Source: Bdellovibrionales bacterium (GTDB lineage: Bacteria; Bdellovibrionota; UBA2428). From it: a stretch of 64,000 nt of DNA. The DNA is taken from assembly GCA_018266335.1 (NCBI GenBank), contig JAFEAR010000094.1, positions 60,795 through 124,794 of the forward strand, in the 5' to 3' direction. The translations under genes were made by a program, and so were the position numbers. Under the pieces are notes generated by a model that worked only from the letters and a program-made list of their open reading frames with translations, had not been told where the DNA came from and searched no databases. Of the stretch, positions 56,466 to 64,000 are shown in pieces. Numbering within the stretch: position 1 is the first letter of the stretch; each line of letters opens with the position of its first letter.

Positions 56466-57617
56466 ATGATGAGAGGCCCCACACGAATCAAGCGTCCGAT
56501 TATGGCGGCCCTCTGGGCCGTCATGGCCATGCCGCAGGGTCGCCCCTCCATCGAAATCAACGGCTTTCACCTGGTTGAGGCACAAACCGAGAAGCGCACC
56601 ATGGAGATCGAAGCCCGTAAGGCCAAGGTCTACCGCGAAGAGAAGCTCATGACCCTGGATGCCGTCAGAACTTTGGTCTGGGGCCAAGGGCCTAAGCCCT
56701 TCGAGGTGCGTGGCGACATGGCCATTGTGAATTCTGACACGCAGGACATGGAAATTCACAAGAACGCACGGGTGCTAAGCCCGGACGGATTTATTTTCCG
56801 TACCGACATTTTGTACTACGACGCCACCAACCGTCTCATTCAGAGTGAAGAGCCTGTAGAGGGAACACAGACGGGCAATCGTAATGGATCGGATTTACGC
56901 ATCGTAGGTCGCGGCCTGCTCATCAACCTCAAGAAGAACAGTTACGAGATCAAACGCAACGTACGCACGGATCAGCGTATTTCCAAGAACAAGTCCCTCA
57001 ATATCGTCGCCAACAATCTCGTGATCGATCCCGACGCACACTTGGCCGTTTTTACGCGCAAAGTTCAGGTGAAGGCCACGGATTTTCAACTTAAGGGCGA
57101 GCGGCTTATCGCCGACTTTCAAAAGAAAGACGATCAATCTCCCCTCACCGTGCGCGAACTCAAACTCGACTCGCCCCACGCCACGAAGCCGAATGCGCCC
57201 GGACAAAGAATCAGCGCCGACCTCAAATCCATGAAGGTACGCTCGCGGGGTCTGAATATTTTAATGGACCCCGAGCAGGGCTCGATGAGTCGGGCCGAGG
57301 CCATTGGCGAGGCCGAAGCCGAAACCAGCGACGGCACCAAAATGCACTCGGACACGCTCATTTCCGACACCGACAACGGACGCAATCGCGTTCGCATGCA
57401 TGGCCACGTCACCATCTACACCGGCGAACGCAAAGGCATGTGCGAAGAGGCCGTTTTCTATCCCGATTCCGGCGACATCGTACTGGAGCGCGTCGCGAGC
57501 GTTACCAACGACAAGCAGGTGCTCGAGGGCGAAAAGATCCGCTTTTCCACCAAGACCTCGGACATTTTCGTGGAACGAGCCCGGGGCAGCATGGACCGCA
57601 AAGACCTCTCGCACTAA
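56466..57617 (+). CDS. LptC-LptA-like fused LPS-transport protein
   Basis: 383 residues from the ATG at 56466. A short N-terminal hydrophobic segment is followed by an LptC-like part (MEIEARKAKVYREE, VRGDMAIVNSDTQDMEIHKN, GFIFRTDILYYDATNRLIQS, RIVGRGLLINLKKNSYEIKR). The second half is OstA/LptA-like (KMHSDTLISDTDNGRNRVRM, HGHVTIYTGERKGMCEEAVF, LERVASVTNDKQVLEGEKIRF in part). In most bacteria these are two proteins of about 190 residues each that bridge LPS from the inner to the outer membrane. A fused bridge is unusual. Much longer upstream frames are not supported. Confidence 0.7.
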   Translation: MMRGPTRIKRPIMAALWAVMAMPQGRPSIEINGFHLVEAQTEKRTMEIEARKAKVYREEKLMTLDAVRTLVWGQGPKPFEVRGDMAIVNSDTQDMEIHKNARVLSPDGFIFRTDILYYDATNRLIQSEEPVEGTQTGNRNGSDLRIVGRGLLINLKKNSYEIKRNVRTDQRISKNKSLNIVANNLVIDPDAHLAVFTRKVQVKATDFQLKGERLIADFQKKDDQSPLTVRELKLDSPHATKPNAPGQRISADLKSMKVRSRGLNILMDPEQGSMSRAEAIGEAEAETSDGTKMHSDTLISDTDNGRNRVRMHGHVTIYTGERKGMCEEAVFYPDSGDIVLERVASVTNDKQVLEGEKIRFSTKTSDIFVERARGSMDRKDLSH

Positions 57618-57626
57618 AGTTGGCGC

Positions 57627-58646
57627 ATGAGTAAATTACTATCGTTCTTTCTCGTTGGCCTCGCCGGCACAGCGCACGCCGCCAGCTCCCCCGATTTCCA
57701 AGTGCGCACCACTCGTTACGCACGCCCCGAGTTCTCTGCGCCCACCGACTGTCGCGCCCAAATTAAAGTCGCCATGTGTTTGGTCGACCGCGAAGTCGTC
57801 GGCACCGACCCGCTCGCGCGCACCTGCCTAGCGGGCGGAGAAAACTACGCGCACTTTTTTGAGGAGCTCTACGATACTTTTCCCTCGGCGCTACAGGGCG
57901 CGTTCTGCTCCATGCGCCGAATTTTTATTGAGAAAGAACTCAGCTCAACGGCCTACGCCAACGCACTCCACACTGCGGATGGCGCGAGTGCAGGTGCCGT
58001 AGTGGGCATTCGCCAGTCACTGCTCGATCAAAAATTTTCGCTGCACGAATGGGCTTCCTGGAAGGAGGAACTTTCCTTCGGTGGCCACGCAGATTCCTAC
58101 CAACTCACCGACGGGCTGCCATTCGTGATCGCGTCGACCACGGGCATTGCCGATGGATTCCTCTACTTCGTGATGGCCCACGAAATTGGTCACATTCTGG
58201 ATTTTGCTAACGGCGTGAACCAATTCGACTGTCCCAATAACCAAAATCAAAACCTCGATTGTTCTGCTCGTTCGGGTAGCTGGTCAGCCCTGAGTTGGGA
58301 AACTCCCGACATTGTCCGCGCGGAGTCGGAATTCTACGGCCGGGATGAACTTTGTTTTTACGAATGCACACCGAAGGATCCGGAATTCGACCGCCTCAAC
58401 GAAATTTATGACGGCCTCTGGCGCTCCAACTTCATTAGCGCCTACGCTGCCACCAATCCCTACGACGATTTTGCGGAGAGCCTCACGTACACGCTTTCAT
58501 CGCAACTCAACGGAATGAGTTACGAAGTGCACACGGGCCAAGGAACCTACGACAATTCAGTAGAAAAATTGGGACGCGATGTTTTCGCAACGAAACGCGA
58601 ATGGATCAAAAACTTTTTGGCCAAGCCAGACTTAAAGTACCCCTAA
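57627..58646 (+). CDS. Exported metallopeptidase-like protein (HEIGH motif)
   Basis: 339 residues. A signal peptide (LSFFLVGLAGTAHA) and a zinc motif VMAHEIGHILDFA (His185, Glu186, His189). A likely third acidic residue lies about 100 positions later (DDFAESLTYTL). At least eight cysteines suggest disulfides in the periplasm or outside. It begins 9 bases after the LptC/LptA-like gene. A periplasmic or secreted peptidase is likely; substrate unknown. Confidence 0.65.
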   Translation: MSKLLSFFLVGLAGTAHAASSPDFQVRTTRYARPEFSAPTDCRAQIKVAMCLVDREVVGTDPLARTCLAGGENYAHFFEELYDTFPSALQGAFCSMRRIFIEKELSSTAYANALHTADGASAGAVVGIRQSLLDQKFSLHEWASWKEELSFGGHADSYQLTDGLPFVIASTTGIADGFLYFVMAHEIGHILDFANGVNQFDCPNNQNQNLDCSARSGSWSALSWETPDIVRAESEFYGRDELCFYECTPKDPEFDRLNEIYDGLWRSNFISAYAATNPYDDFAESLTYTLSSQLNGMSYEVHTGQGTYDNSVEKLGRDVFATKREWIKNFLAKPDLKYP

Positions 58647-58653
58647 TCTAAAA

Positions 58654-58854
58654 TTAAATATGATTGGGGGGAGCAACGTCGTCTTTGTTCGCCGTTTTGG
58701 TACCCGTCGTGGAGGGCGGCAGCTCTTCGCCTTCGAGGCCCTTCTTGAAGCCACGCACCGCGCGACCTAACGAGACGCCGATGCCTTCGAGTTTTTGGGG
58801 CCCGACGACCAGTAGGACGATAAAGAAAAGCAGAAGAAGGTGCCAAATGCTCAT
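58654..58854 (-). CDS. tatA: Twin-arginine translocase protein TatA
   Basis: 66 residues with one N-terminal membrane helix (MSIWHLLLLFFIVLLVVGPQ) that runs into the amphipathic helix KLEGIGVSLGRAVRGFKKGL, the hallmark of TatA/TatE, and a Pro/Lys-rich tail. The FG usually found at the hinge is GP here. An ATG three codons upstream (58863) is possible. TatB and TatC are not in the window. Stop lies 7 bases from the convergent metallopeptidase gene. Confidence 0.88.
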   Translation of the reverse strand: MSIWHLLLLFFIVLLVVGPQKLEGIGVSLGRAVRGFKKGLEGEELPPSTTGTKTANKDDVAPPNHI

Positions 58855-58917
58855 AGGGCGCATGCTAGAACCGCCTGCCCCCTCGACGCAATAGTTATTG
58901 GGCCCTAGAAAGGCACT

Positions 58918-59409
58918 ATGGTTATGAATTTGCTCTTCGGCAGTCCCCTCAAAGCCGGCATGCCGGCCCCCGCCTTTTCGCTCCCCGACCAAACTGGCAA
59001 GACTCGGCAACTGGCCGACTTCCGGGGCCGATGGCTGGTCCTATTTTTCTATCCCAAGGACGATTCTTTCGCCTGCACCCGCGAGGCCTGTAGTTTTCGC
59101 GATGAATCCGAACTCTTCCGGCAGCTGGGCGCAGAGGTGCTGGGCATAAGCACCGACGACACCCCCTCGCACCTTAAGTTCGCCGAAAAACATGCTCTCT
59201 CCTACCCCCTACTTTCAGACGTTAAGCTAGAGGTTTCCAAGGCCTATGGCGTGCTGCTACCCGGAGGCATTTCGAATCGAGTCACGTTCTTGATCGACCC
59301 GCAGGGCAAAGTGGCCGACCGCTTGGACTGGGTGAACTGGTTTAATTACGGCAAGAGTGTGGCCGACCGTCTAAAGGCGCTTCAAACCACCAAAGAGGCT
59401 AAGATCTGA
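58918..59409 (+). CDS. bcp: Bcp/AhpC-type peroxiredoxin
   Basis: 163 residues. The peroxidatic cysteine is in PKDDSFACTREACSFRD: the canonical TPGCTxEA(C) block with Ser-Phe-Ala instead of Thr-Pro-Gly around it, and the resolving-type second Cys five residues on. It reduces peroxides using thioredoxin. The ATG at 58918 is chosen; one at 58924 is possible. The 3' end overlaps the convergent squalene-synthase-like gene by 28 bases. Confidence 0.88.
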   Translation: MVMNLLFGSPLKAGMPAPAFSLPDQTGKTRQLADFRGRWLVLFFYPKDDSFACTREACSFRDESELFRQLGAEVLGISTDDTPSHLKFAEKHALSYPLLSDVKLEVSKAYGVLLPGGISNRVTFLIDPQGKVADRLDWVNWFNYGKSVADRLKALQTTKEAKI

Positions 59410-60362
59410 GCGACTTCTAGGCGACTCACTTTAAAGGTGCCGCCTTCGCGCAGCCACGACATATCTGCGGCGGCCCGCTCCAGCGTAGCTTCAGCCATTT
59501 TTAGGGGAAACGCGCAAAAGAAGGTTAAATCGCGCCGAGCCTCACCCAGCTGAGCAATGTAGCGCCGAGCCGAAACCAAGTAGCCCGCAAAGCAATTTCG
59601 CAATTCACTAAAAATCTTCTCTAAATCCACATTGGCCGGCAAAGCCGTATTCCGCGCAAGCGGAAGAGGAATTCCCGGCCAGTAACAGCGTCCTTCAACC
59701 CAGTCTTTGTGAAAATCCTTCATAATGTTCACCAGCTGCAGCGCTTTACCGAATTCAATACTGTCCCGACGCAAAGACTGAGCATCGGAAATATTCGCAA
59801 AGGCTCCCTGCTCGCGGAAGAGGCCCGTCAGCAAAATTCCCACCGTGCCGGCCACGGCGTAGCAATACTCATCGGTCTGGGCCAAGGTGCGCGGCTGCGG
59901 ATCGAGCTCCAGTTGCCGGCGCTGCACCTCGTTGGCCATGCCATCAATCATATCGAGTAGGGACTCACGAAAGGACCTGCGCACATTCACCGACAAGAGC
60001 AAAATTTCGCGCCACATGCGCTCGCCGGCCCGTAGAAGGCGATGCTCCCAGGGGTCCGGATGGGCTGATTCGGTCCAACGACCGCCAAACTCGTGCCAGT
60101 CTGCCCAGTGCGCGAGAAGGGCTTCGGCCCGGGAGGGCTCGTCGATCGCAAGCAAAATATCTCGGGAGCGCTGCAAACATTGTAGACGTAGATCGGCCGG
60201 AATCACGAGGGTGTCTTCGTAGGTGTCCAGCACTCGGCACAACAAGTAGCCCAGAGTCACTTCATCGCGCAGCGGCTGCGCGAGCCCCTTGATGCCCAAA
60301 GAAAAACTGCGGCTGGTATGCCCCAACAATTCCACAAATTCGGCCCGAACGGACTCATGCAT
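59382..60362 (-). CDS. Squalene/phytoene synthase-family enzyme, squalene-synthase-like
   Basis: 326 residues. The first aspartate motif is YLLCRVLDTYEDTL, with the DTxED form found in eukaryotic-type squalene synthases, and the second is LQLVNIMKDFHKDWVEGRCYWP, again close to squalene synthase (N-I-x-x-D-x-x-x-D...R.xWP). It would join two farnesyl diphosphates head to head. It fits with the ispA gene in this window and could feed sterol, hopanoid or carotenoid synthesis, but no cyclase or desaturase is nearby. Confidence 0.82.
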   Translation of the reverse strand: MHESVRAEFVELLGHTSRSFSLGIKGLAQPLRDEVTLGYLLCRVLDTYEDTLVIPADLRLQCLQRSRDILLAIDEPSRAEALLAHWADWHEFGGRWTESAHPDPWEHRLLRAGERMWREILLLSVNVRRSFRESLLDMIDGMANEVQRRQLELDPQPRTLAQTDEYCYAVAGTVGILLTGLFREQGAFANISDAQSLRRDSIEFGKALQLVNIMKDFHKDWVEGRCYWPGIPLPLARNTALPANVDLEKIFSELRNCFAGYLVSARRYIAQLGEARRDLTFFCAFPLKMAEATLERAAADMSWLREGGTFKVSRLEVAQILASLVV

Positions 60363-60412
60363 GCCCTTCCTCAGCTAGCCGCCGCGGCGTTTTGAGTCTA
60401 GGCTATCTAGGC

Positions 60413-61081
60413 ATGAATAAGTTTTTATCTCTTCTCATTCTGGCTTCTCTTTCGGCACCCTTGGCGCGGGCCGAGGACGACAACGAGCGCGACAATGGAC
60501 CCGATTTTCGCAAGCAGGGCGTCCGCATGGACGTTAACGAAGACATCACTCCCGCGCGCCTTTATCACCACTCTACAAAGCTCACGATTGGCGTGGGCTA
60601 CGTACAATCTACCTGGAGCAAACTCGATTCGTCGCTGAAGGATGGATCGCAGGTCTTTAACGTGGGCATCGCCAAGGGCCTCGGCAGTTCCGTAGAATTG
60701 GCTCTGAACTTTACCCTGCTCAATGGCAGCGATCGCGCTGGCAACAGCAGCACCATTTCGCGCGACACGCTCTCGGTGGATGGTCGCTGGTACTTCACGC
60801 AGGGCACTTTCCGTCTCTTCGCCGGGGCCGGCTTGGGCTTCGGATCGTACCGCGCTTGGAGTTTAGCCAACGAAGACGACAACAGCGTGCTCTACGCCAA
60901 ACACGGCAGCGGCTATTTGATTTCGTTTATTCCTACCGTAGGATTTCGCTTCCCCATCGCCGACAATCTCGGCATCGACGTAGCGGCCCTCGCGAATCTC
61001 GATGCGCCCCGTGCAGCAGCTAAGTCCGGCGGATTTGGCTTGCTCGTCTCGCTCGTCATGGCGACGCACGGCTGGCGCTAA
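60413..61081 (+). CDS. Outer-membrane barrel-like protein
   Basis: 222 residues from the ATG at 60413. A signal peptide (LLILASLSAPLARAE) is followed by a domain of alternating strands: TIGVGYVQSTWSKLD, NVGIAKGLGSSVELALNFTLL, RWYFTQGTFRLFAGAGLGFG, IPTVGFRFPIADNLGIDVAA. The C-terminal GLLVSLVMATHGWR lacks the terminal Phe. The small barrel resembles OmpW/porin-like families, but I cannot name it. The gap before it contains a CTAGGC-TAT-CTAGGC repeat. Confidence 0.55.
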   Translation: MNKFLSLLILASLSAPLARAEDDNERDNGPDFRKQGVRMDVNEDITPARLYHHSTKLTIGVGYVQSTWSKLDSSLKDGSQVFNVGIAKGLGSSVELALNFTLLNGSDRAGNSSTISRDTLSVDGRWYFTQGTFRLFAGAGLGFGSYRAWSLANEDDNSVLYAKHGSGYLISFIPTVGFRFPIADNLGIDVAALANLDAPRAAAKSGGFGLLVSLVMATHGWR

Positions 61082-61116
61082 ATAAAAAGGGCGTCCCGCC
61101 AAAGTGCGGAACGCCC
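61081..61116 (-). terminator. Rho-independent terminator of the 61160-62074 gene
   Basis: Read on the minus strand, GGGCGTTCCGC and GCGGGACGCCC pair around a short loop and are followed by TTTTTATT. It lies between the two convergent genes. Confidence 0.8.
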
Positions 61117-61159
61117 CACCTGATGCCCGAGGGAGTCGGGCTCGTTATAGAACCTTAGA

Positions 61160-62074
61160 TCAGTAGAAAATACGGTTCGGGTTACCCAAGAAACCGTTCA
61201 TCAACTTCAGACTCGAGCTCTTCGGATTGAACCAACAATACGGACGCGAACCCGTGCCCGAAGCGCAAGTGCCTTGCGCGTAGTCGGTGTTGCTGAGGGC
61301 CGCCGTGGGGCTAGCGGTGCAGAGTGCGCCCGCAAAGTAGGTGTCCAAACGGCACTGCGCTGCGGGATGCTCATCGTTGGTCGTGCCCACTACGCTCGTA
61401 TCGGGCGTAGCGAAGCTAACGGCACCCGTGCCACCCAAATCACCCAGCACGCTGCTAATCACGTAACCCGCCATGGAGATACGCTCGCACAGAGCTTCCG
61501 CCTTAACGTCGGAGAACTGGTGACGGCACTGGGCCGCTACGATGGGATCCACTTGCATGTTGCGCACGATGCTGACGTTGTCGTCCTGAGCAAAAATGTT
61601 CTTCGCGCACTGCAAGTTAGCAAAGTAGTCGGACTCACCTTCGTTGGAAGCCCAACTGCCGCCCACTTTCGGCGCGCCACCCAAGTGGTGACCCGTTTCG
61701 TGACAAGCCACGAGCGTGAAGCCGTCGGAGGTCATCATCGGATGACGGGCCAACCCGCCATACATGTTGATCACGTAATAAAAAATAAAGCGCTGCGCAG
61801 AGGCGTTGACGGTGTTATCCGTCCACTTCCGGTTGATATAGAAGCTGCCGTATTTCTTTTTGATCACCGGCGAATAATAAGCCGACACGCGATCCAGCAC
61901 CTGGTTAAATTCGTCCTGGCTAATGCCCGAAGCCGCAGCACCGAAGCTGGCCGGAATTTGCCGATCGTTTTGCGGCGCAAAGAAATCTTCTTTCTCGTGC
62001 GTGAACGCGAGCGTCGCGCCCAGGCCCAGAACCGCGAGTGTGGCGGCCGCCATTTTGGTTGATATCAGTTTCAT
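61160..62074 (-). CDS. Secreted metallopeptidase-like protein (HETGH ... E)
   Basis: 304 residues with an exported N-terminus (LAVLGLGATLAFTHE). LVACHETGHHLGGAP (His125, Glu126, His129) and the third ligand in NEGESDYFA (Glu145 with Asp149 four residues later) reproduce the HExxH...ExxxD layout of thermolysin-like gluzincins. The C-terminal part contains several cysteines (CSASPT region, TCASGTGSRPYCW). It may be secreted through the outer membrane. A terminator follows. Confidence 0.7.
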   Translation of the reverse strand: MKLISTKMAAATLAVLGLGATLAFTHEKEDFFAPQNDRQIPASFGAAASGISQDEFNQVLDRVSAYYSPVIKKKYGSFYINRKWTDNTVNASAQRFIFYYVINMYGGLARHPMMTSDGFTLVACHETGHHLGGAPKVGGSWASNEGESDYFANLQCAKNIFAQDDNVSIVRNMQVDPIVAAQCRHQFSDVKAEALCERISMAGYVISSVLGDLGGTGAVSFATPDTSVVGTTNDEHPAAQCRLDTYFAGALCTASPTAALSNTDYAQGTCASGTGSRPYCWFNPKSSSLKLMNGFLGNPNRIFY

Positions 62075-62178
62075 TTACTTCCCCCTTTAGATCAAACGAC
62101 GCATGTCGCTCGTATCTTTCATTGTTCGGTGTATTCGGGGAAAACTCGACTGAAAGTATCTGTACAAAAACAATTTAT

Positions 62179-62196
62179 CGTTAACGCCTGTTAACG
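62179..62196. repeat. Perfect inverted repeat upstream of the 61160-62074 gene
   Basis: CGTTAAC and GTTAACG, separated by GCCT, lie about 105 bases before the peptidase start and 30 bases after the recG stop. It is not followed by a T-run and may be an operator. Confidence 0.35.
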
Positions 62197-62224
62197 AGTC
62201 GTCAAAATACCAACCGCACGCAAC

Positions 62225-64000
62225 TCAACCGCTGAGCGTAAGTTCGATCCGACCACGCCACCATTTTTGCAGCAAGGTTCGCAGCGATGCATGTTCGGGA
62301 AGTTTTAATTGTGGATCGCTTTCCAAAATCCGCCGCGCTTCATCTCGGGAAATCTCGAGCAAATCCACATCGCGCACCAACTGCGCCACGCGAAAACCCA
62401 GCAAACCACTCTGACGGCGACCCAAAAATTCGCCAGGTCCACGGAGCTGCAAATCCTTCTCCGCAATATCAAAACCATCTTCGCTACGTTCCAGAATTTG
62501 CAGGCGTTCTCCCACATCCGGCCCCGGACGATCGGGGCCCACGAGCACGCAAAAACTCTCGCGCGCGCCGCGCCCAACGCGGCCACGCAACTGATGCAAC
62601 TGAGAAAGTCCAAAGCGTTCGGCATGTTCAATGACAATCACGCTCGCATTGGGAACATCAACCCCCACTTCAATGACGGTCGTAGCCACGAGCACCTGAG
62701 TTTCGCCCGCCTTGAAGGCACGCATGGCCGCTTCCTTCTCGGCCGACTTCATACGACCATGAAGCAATCCCACCTTGTAGCCCGCAAGTGCCTGAGCCCA
62801 TTCGCGGTGACCATTCTGCACGTCCTTAAGGTCGAGCTCCTCGGACTCCTCCACGAGGGGGTACACGATATAAATTTGACGGCCCTCTTCGACGAACTGC
62901 TTGATGCGCGCCGCAAGGGCCGGTGCAGCCCGCCGCTTAACCACGTGCGTACGAATGGGAGTGCGTCCGGCCGGCTTTTCGCGAATGAGGCTCGTGTTCA
63001 AATCGCCGTAGTAGGTCAATGCAAGCGAGCGCGGAATCGGCGTAGCCGTCATCACGAGGAGATGAGGAATCAGATCTTCCGATTGCTCCTTAAGACCCAC
63101 GCGTTGCTGCACGCCAAAGCGATGTTGCTCGTCGATGATCACCAGGGCCAAACGATTGAAGATTGTGCTGTCCGTTAGCAAAGCCTGTGTGCCGATCACA
63201 AAACGGGCGCGACCATCGTGCAACGCGGCCCGAGCTTCGCGCTTTTGTTTTTCCTTGAGCGCACCCTTTAACAGCAACACTTCGTGCGCTCGCTCGGGAA
63301 AGAGTTTGGTGAAATTCAAATAGTGCTGGTCAGCCAGGATTTCGGTGGGCGCCATAAAGGCGGCCTGAAATCCGGCTTCCATCGCCGCGAGGGCAGCGAA
63401 AAAGGCCACCACCGTCTTACCGCTGCCGACGTCACCCTGTACGAGGCGATGCATGGAGAGCGGCCCGGCCACTTGCGAGAGATCGTCAAAAATTTCATTC
63501 ACCGCGCGGCGCTGATCGCCGGTGAGCGCAAAGGGCAAAGCCGATTCCCATTTTGCCCGATCCTCGGCACGCACCGCGATGCGCGGAATACGACGCGCTT
63601 CCTTAGCCTCTTCGTGCTTCCACTGCGCGCGCCGCAAATGCAACGCCAGCGCCATCATGAAAAGCTCTTCGAAGGCCACGCGCCGCAAATAGGGTCCGGA
63701 CGGATGCGGATCGTGTTCATCGGGTTCCCATTTTTTGGGAAAGTGCAATTCACGCAGCGATTCGCGAAAGGGCGGCAGTTTTAAGCGGCGACAAACATCG
63801 GGAGGCAGAGCTTCGGGCAGCGCCATAAACTCGGGACGCTCCAGGGCCGCCACCAAAATTCGACGCAGCACGCGCGTGGAGATTCCCAAAACCTCGCGGT
63901 ACACCGGAATAAATCCGCCGTGCTCCCAGTAAGGCAGCACGCCATCGGCGCGCTGAAATTCCGGATGCACAATTTGCAAACGGCCACGATAACTTTGCGG
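62225..64000 (-). CDS. recG: ATP-dependent DNA helicase RecG (N-terminal part cut off)
   Basis: About 590 residues visible; the frame continues past the right edge, and the first visible residues, YRGRLQIVHPEF, belong to the wedge domain of RecG. The helicase motifs are clear: GDVGSGKTVVA (Walker A), IIDEQHRF (DExH box), VMTATPIPRSLALTYYG (motif III), TTVIEVGVDVPNASVIVIE and QLHQLRGRVGRG (motifs V and VI). The C-terminal region with GPGEFLGRRQSG is typical. It remodels stalled replication forks and branched DNA. About 100 residues of the N-terminus are missing from view. Confidence 0.96.
   Translation of the reverse strand, partial: PQSYRGRLQIVHPEFQRADGVLPYWEHGGFIPVYREVLGISTRVLRRILVAALERPEFMALPEALPPDVCRRLKLPPFRESLRELHFPKKWEPDEHDPHPSGPYLRRVAFEELFMMALALHLRRAQWKHEEAKEARRIPRIAVRAEDRAKWESALPFALTGDQRRAVNEIFDDLSQVAGPLSMHRLVQGDVGSGKTVVAFFAALAAMEAGFQAAFMAPTEILADQHYLNFTKLFPERAHEVLLLKGALKEKQKREARAALHDGRARFVIGTQALLTDSTIFNRLALVIIDEQHRFGVQQRVGLKEQSEDLIPHLLVMTATPIPRSLALTYYGDLNTSLIREKPAGRTPIRTHVVKRRAAPALAARIKQFVEEGRQIYIVYPLVEESEELDLKDVQNGHREWAQALAGYKVGLLHGRMKSAEKEAAMRAFKAGETQVLVATTVIEVGVDVPNASVIVIEHAERFGLSQLHQLRGRVGRGARESFCVLVGPDRPGPDVGERLQILERSEDGFDIAEKDLQLRGPGEFLGRRQSGLLGFRVAQLVRDVDLLEISRDEARRILESDPQLKLPEHASLRTLLQKWWRGRIELTLSG

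Noticed and set aside
1..64000. tRNA, rRNA, CRISPR arrays, IS elements, prophage
   Set aside because: Intergenic gaps are almost all under 200 bases and none shows a tRNA cloverleaf, a repeat-spacer pattern or transposase/integrase genes.

Overview
The window reads as a near-contiguous, GC-rich piece of a Gram-negative chromosome with very high coding density and many 4-base ATGA/GTGA gene overlaps. The cell it describes has an outer membrane (Tol system, Lpt-like and Mla-like transport, many lipoproteins, beta-barrels), meso-DAP peptidoglycan (dapFAB; a MurE with the DNPR motif), polar-type flagellin genes and a Tad/Flp pilus. The gene mix (several short MG[ML]RI-type flagellins, compact Tad locus, TrmFO, several exported metallopeptidases, an RHS-like secreted protein) suggests the Bdellovibrionota or a neighbouring group formerly placed in Deltaproteobacteria. 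That placement is inference; no rRNA gene is present to test it.

Layout. 1-2766: start of khpA (minus), then a divergent operon with a small LptM-like protein, dapF, dapA and dapB. 2751-13456 (minus): one long co-directional run that starts with an unknown membrane protein and continues tolQ-tolR-tolA-tolB, a GMC oxidoreductase, xseB, ispA, tlyA, a degenerate patatin-like lipoprotein, sua5 and an EI24/CysZ-like membrane protein. 13504-21231: trmFO, citrate synthase, an Mla-like transporter made of two ATPases and two permeases, a FlaG-like protein, asnS and a small membrane protein. 21235-24333: a short secreted RHS-like protein with two Met/Gln/Asn-rich secreted proteins, and a small periplasmic protein. 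24401-31950 (minus): Tad pilus locus (three Flp-type pilins, TadE and TadF, CpaB, CpaC secretin, a TadZ-TadA fusion, TadB). 32051-38595 (minus): an exported metallopeptidase and a short division cluster rsmH-ftsL-ftsI-murE.

38644-47106 is a flagellin island on the plus strand: three flagellin genes, each with its own terminator, interleaved with a tandem pair of large exported proteins of unknown function and a DUF2490 protein. Two of the flagellins have good sigma-28-type promoters. The leaders of flagellins 1 and 2 carry a matching small hairpin (GGACC/GGTCC stem, CGGA in the loop), and flagellin 2 also has a seven-codon leader ORF whose stop lies two bases before the flagellin start. 47136-54816 holds a barrel protein, a lone receiver protein with Glu at the phosphorylation site, then an operon with a histidine kinase, an NtrC-type sigma-54 activator, a CBS protein, asparaginase, an inositol-phosphatase-family enzyme, a small protein and PlsC. 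54798-64000 carries envelope and export genes (barrel protein, LptC/LptA-like fusion, metallopeptidases, TatA, a peroxiredoxin, a squalene-synthase-like enzyme, a porin-like protein) and most of recG, cut by the right edge.

Most likely new biology: the tandem exported proteins at 39853-43866, which carry an HxGxYxGNG block followed by a [Y]CAEH block as in circularly permuted NlpC/P60 (LRAT/YiiX-like) enzymes; the flagellin leader elements; and the short RHS plus Met/Gln-rich protein operon. I saw no tRNA, rRNA, CRISPR array, insertion sequence or prophage gene.
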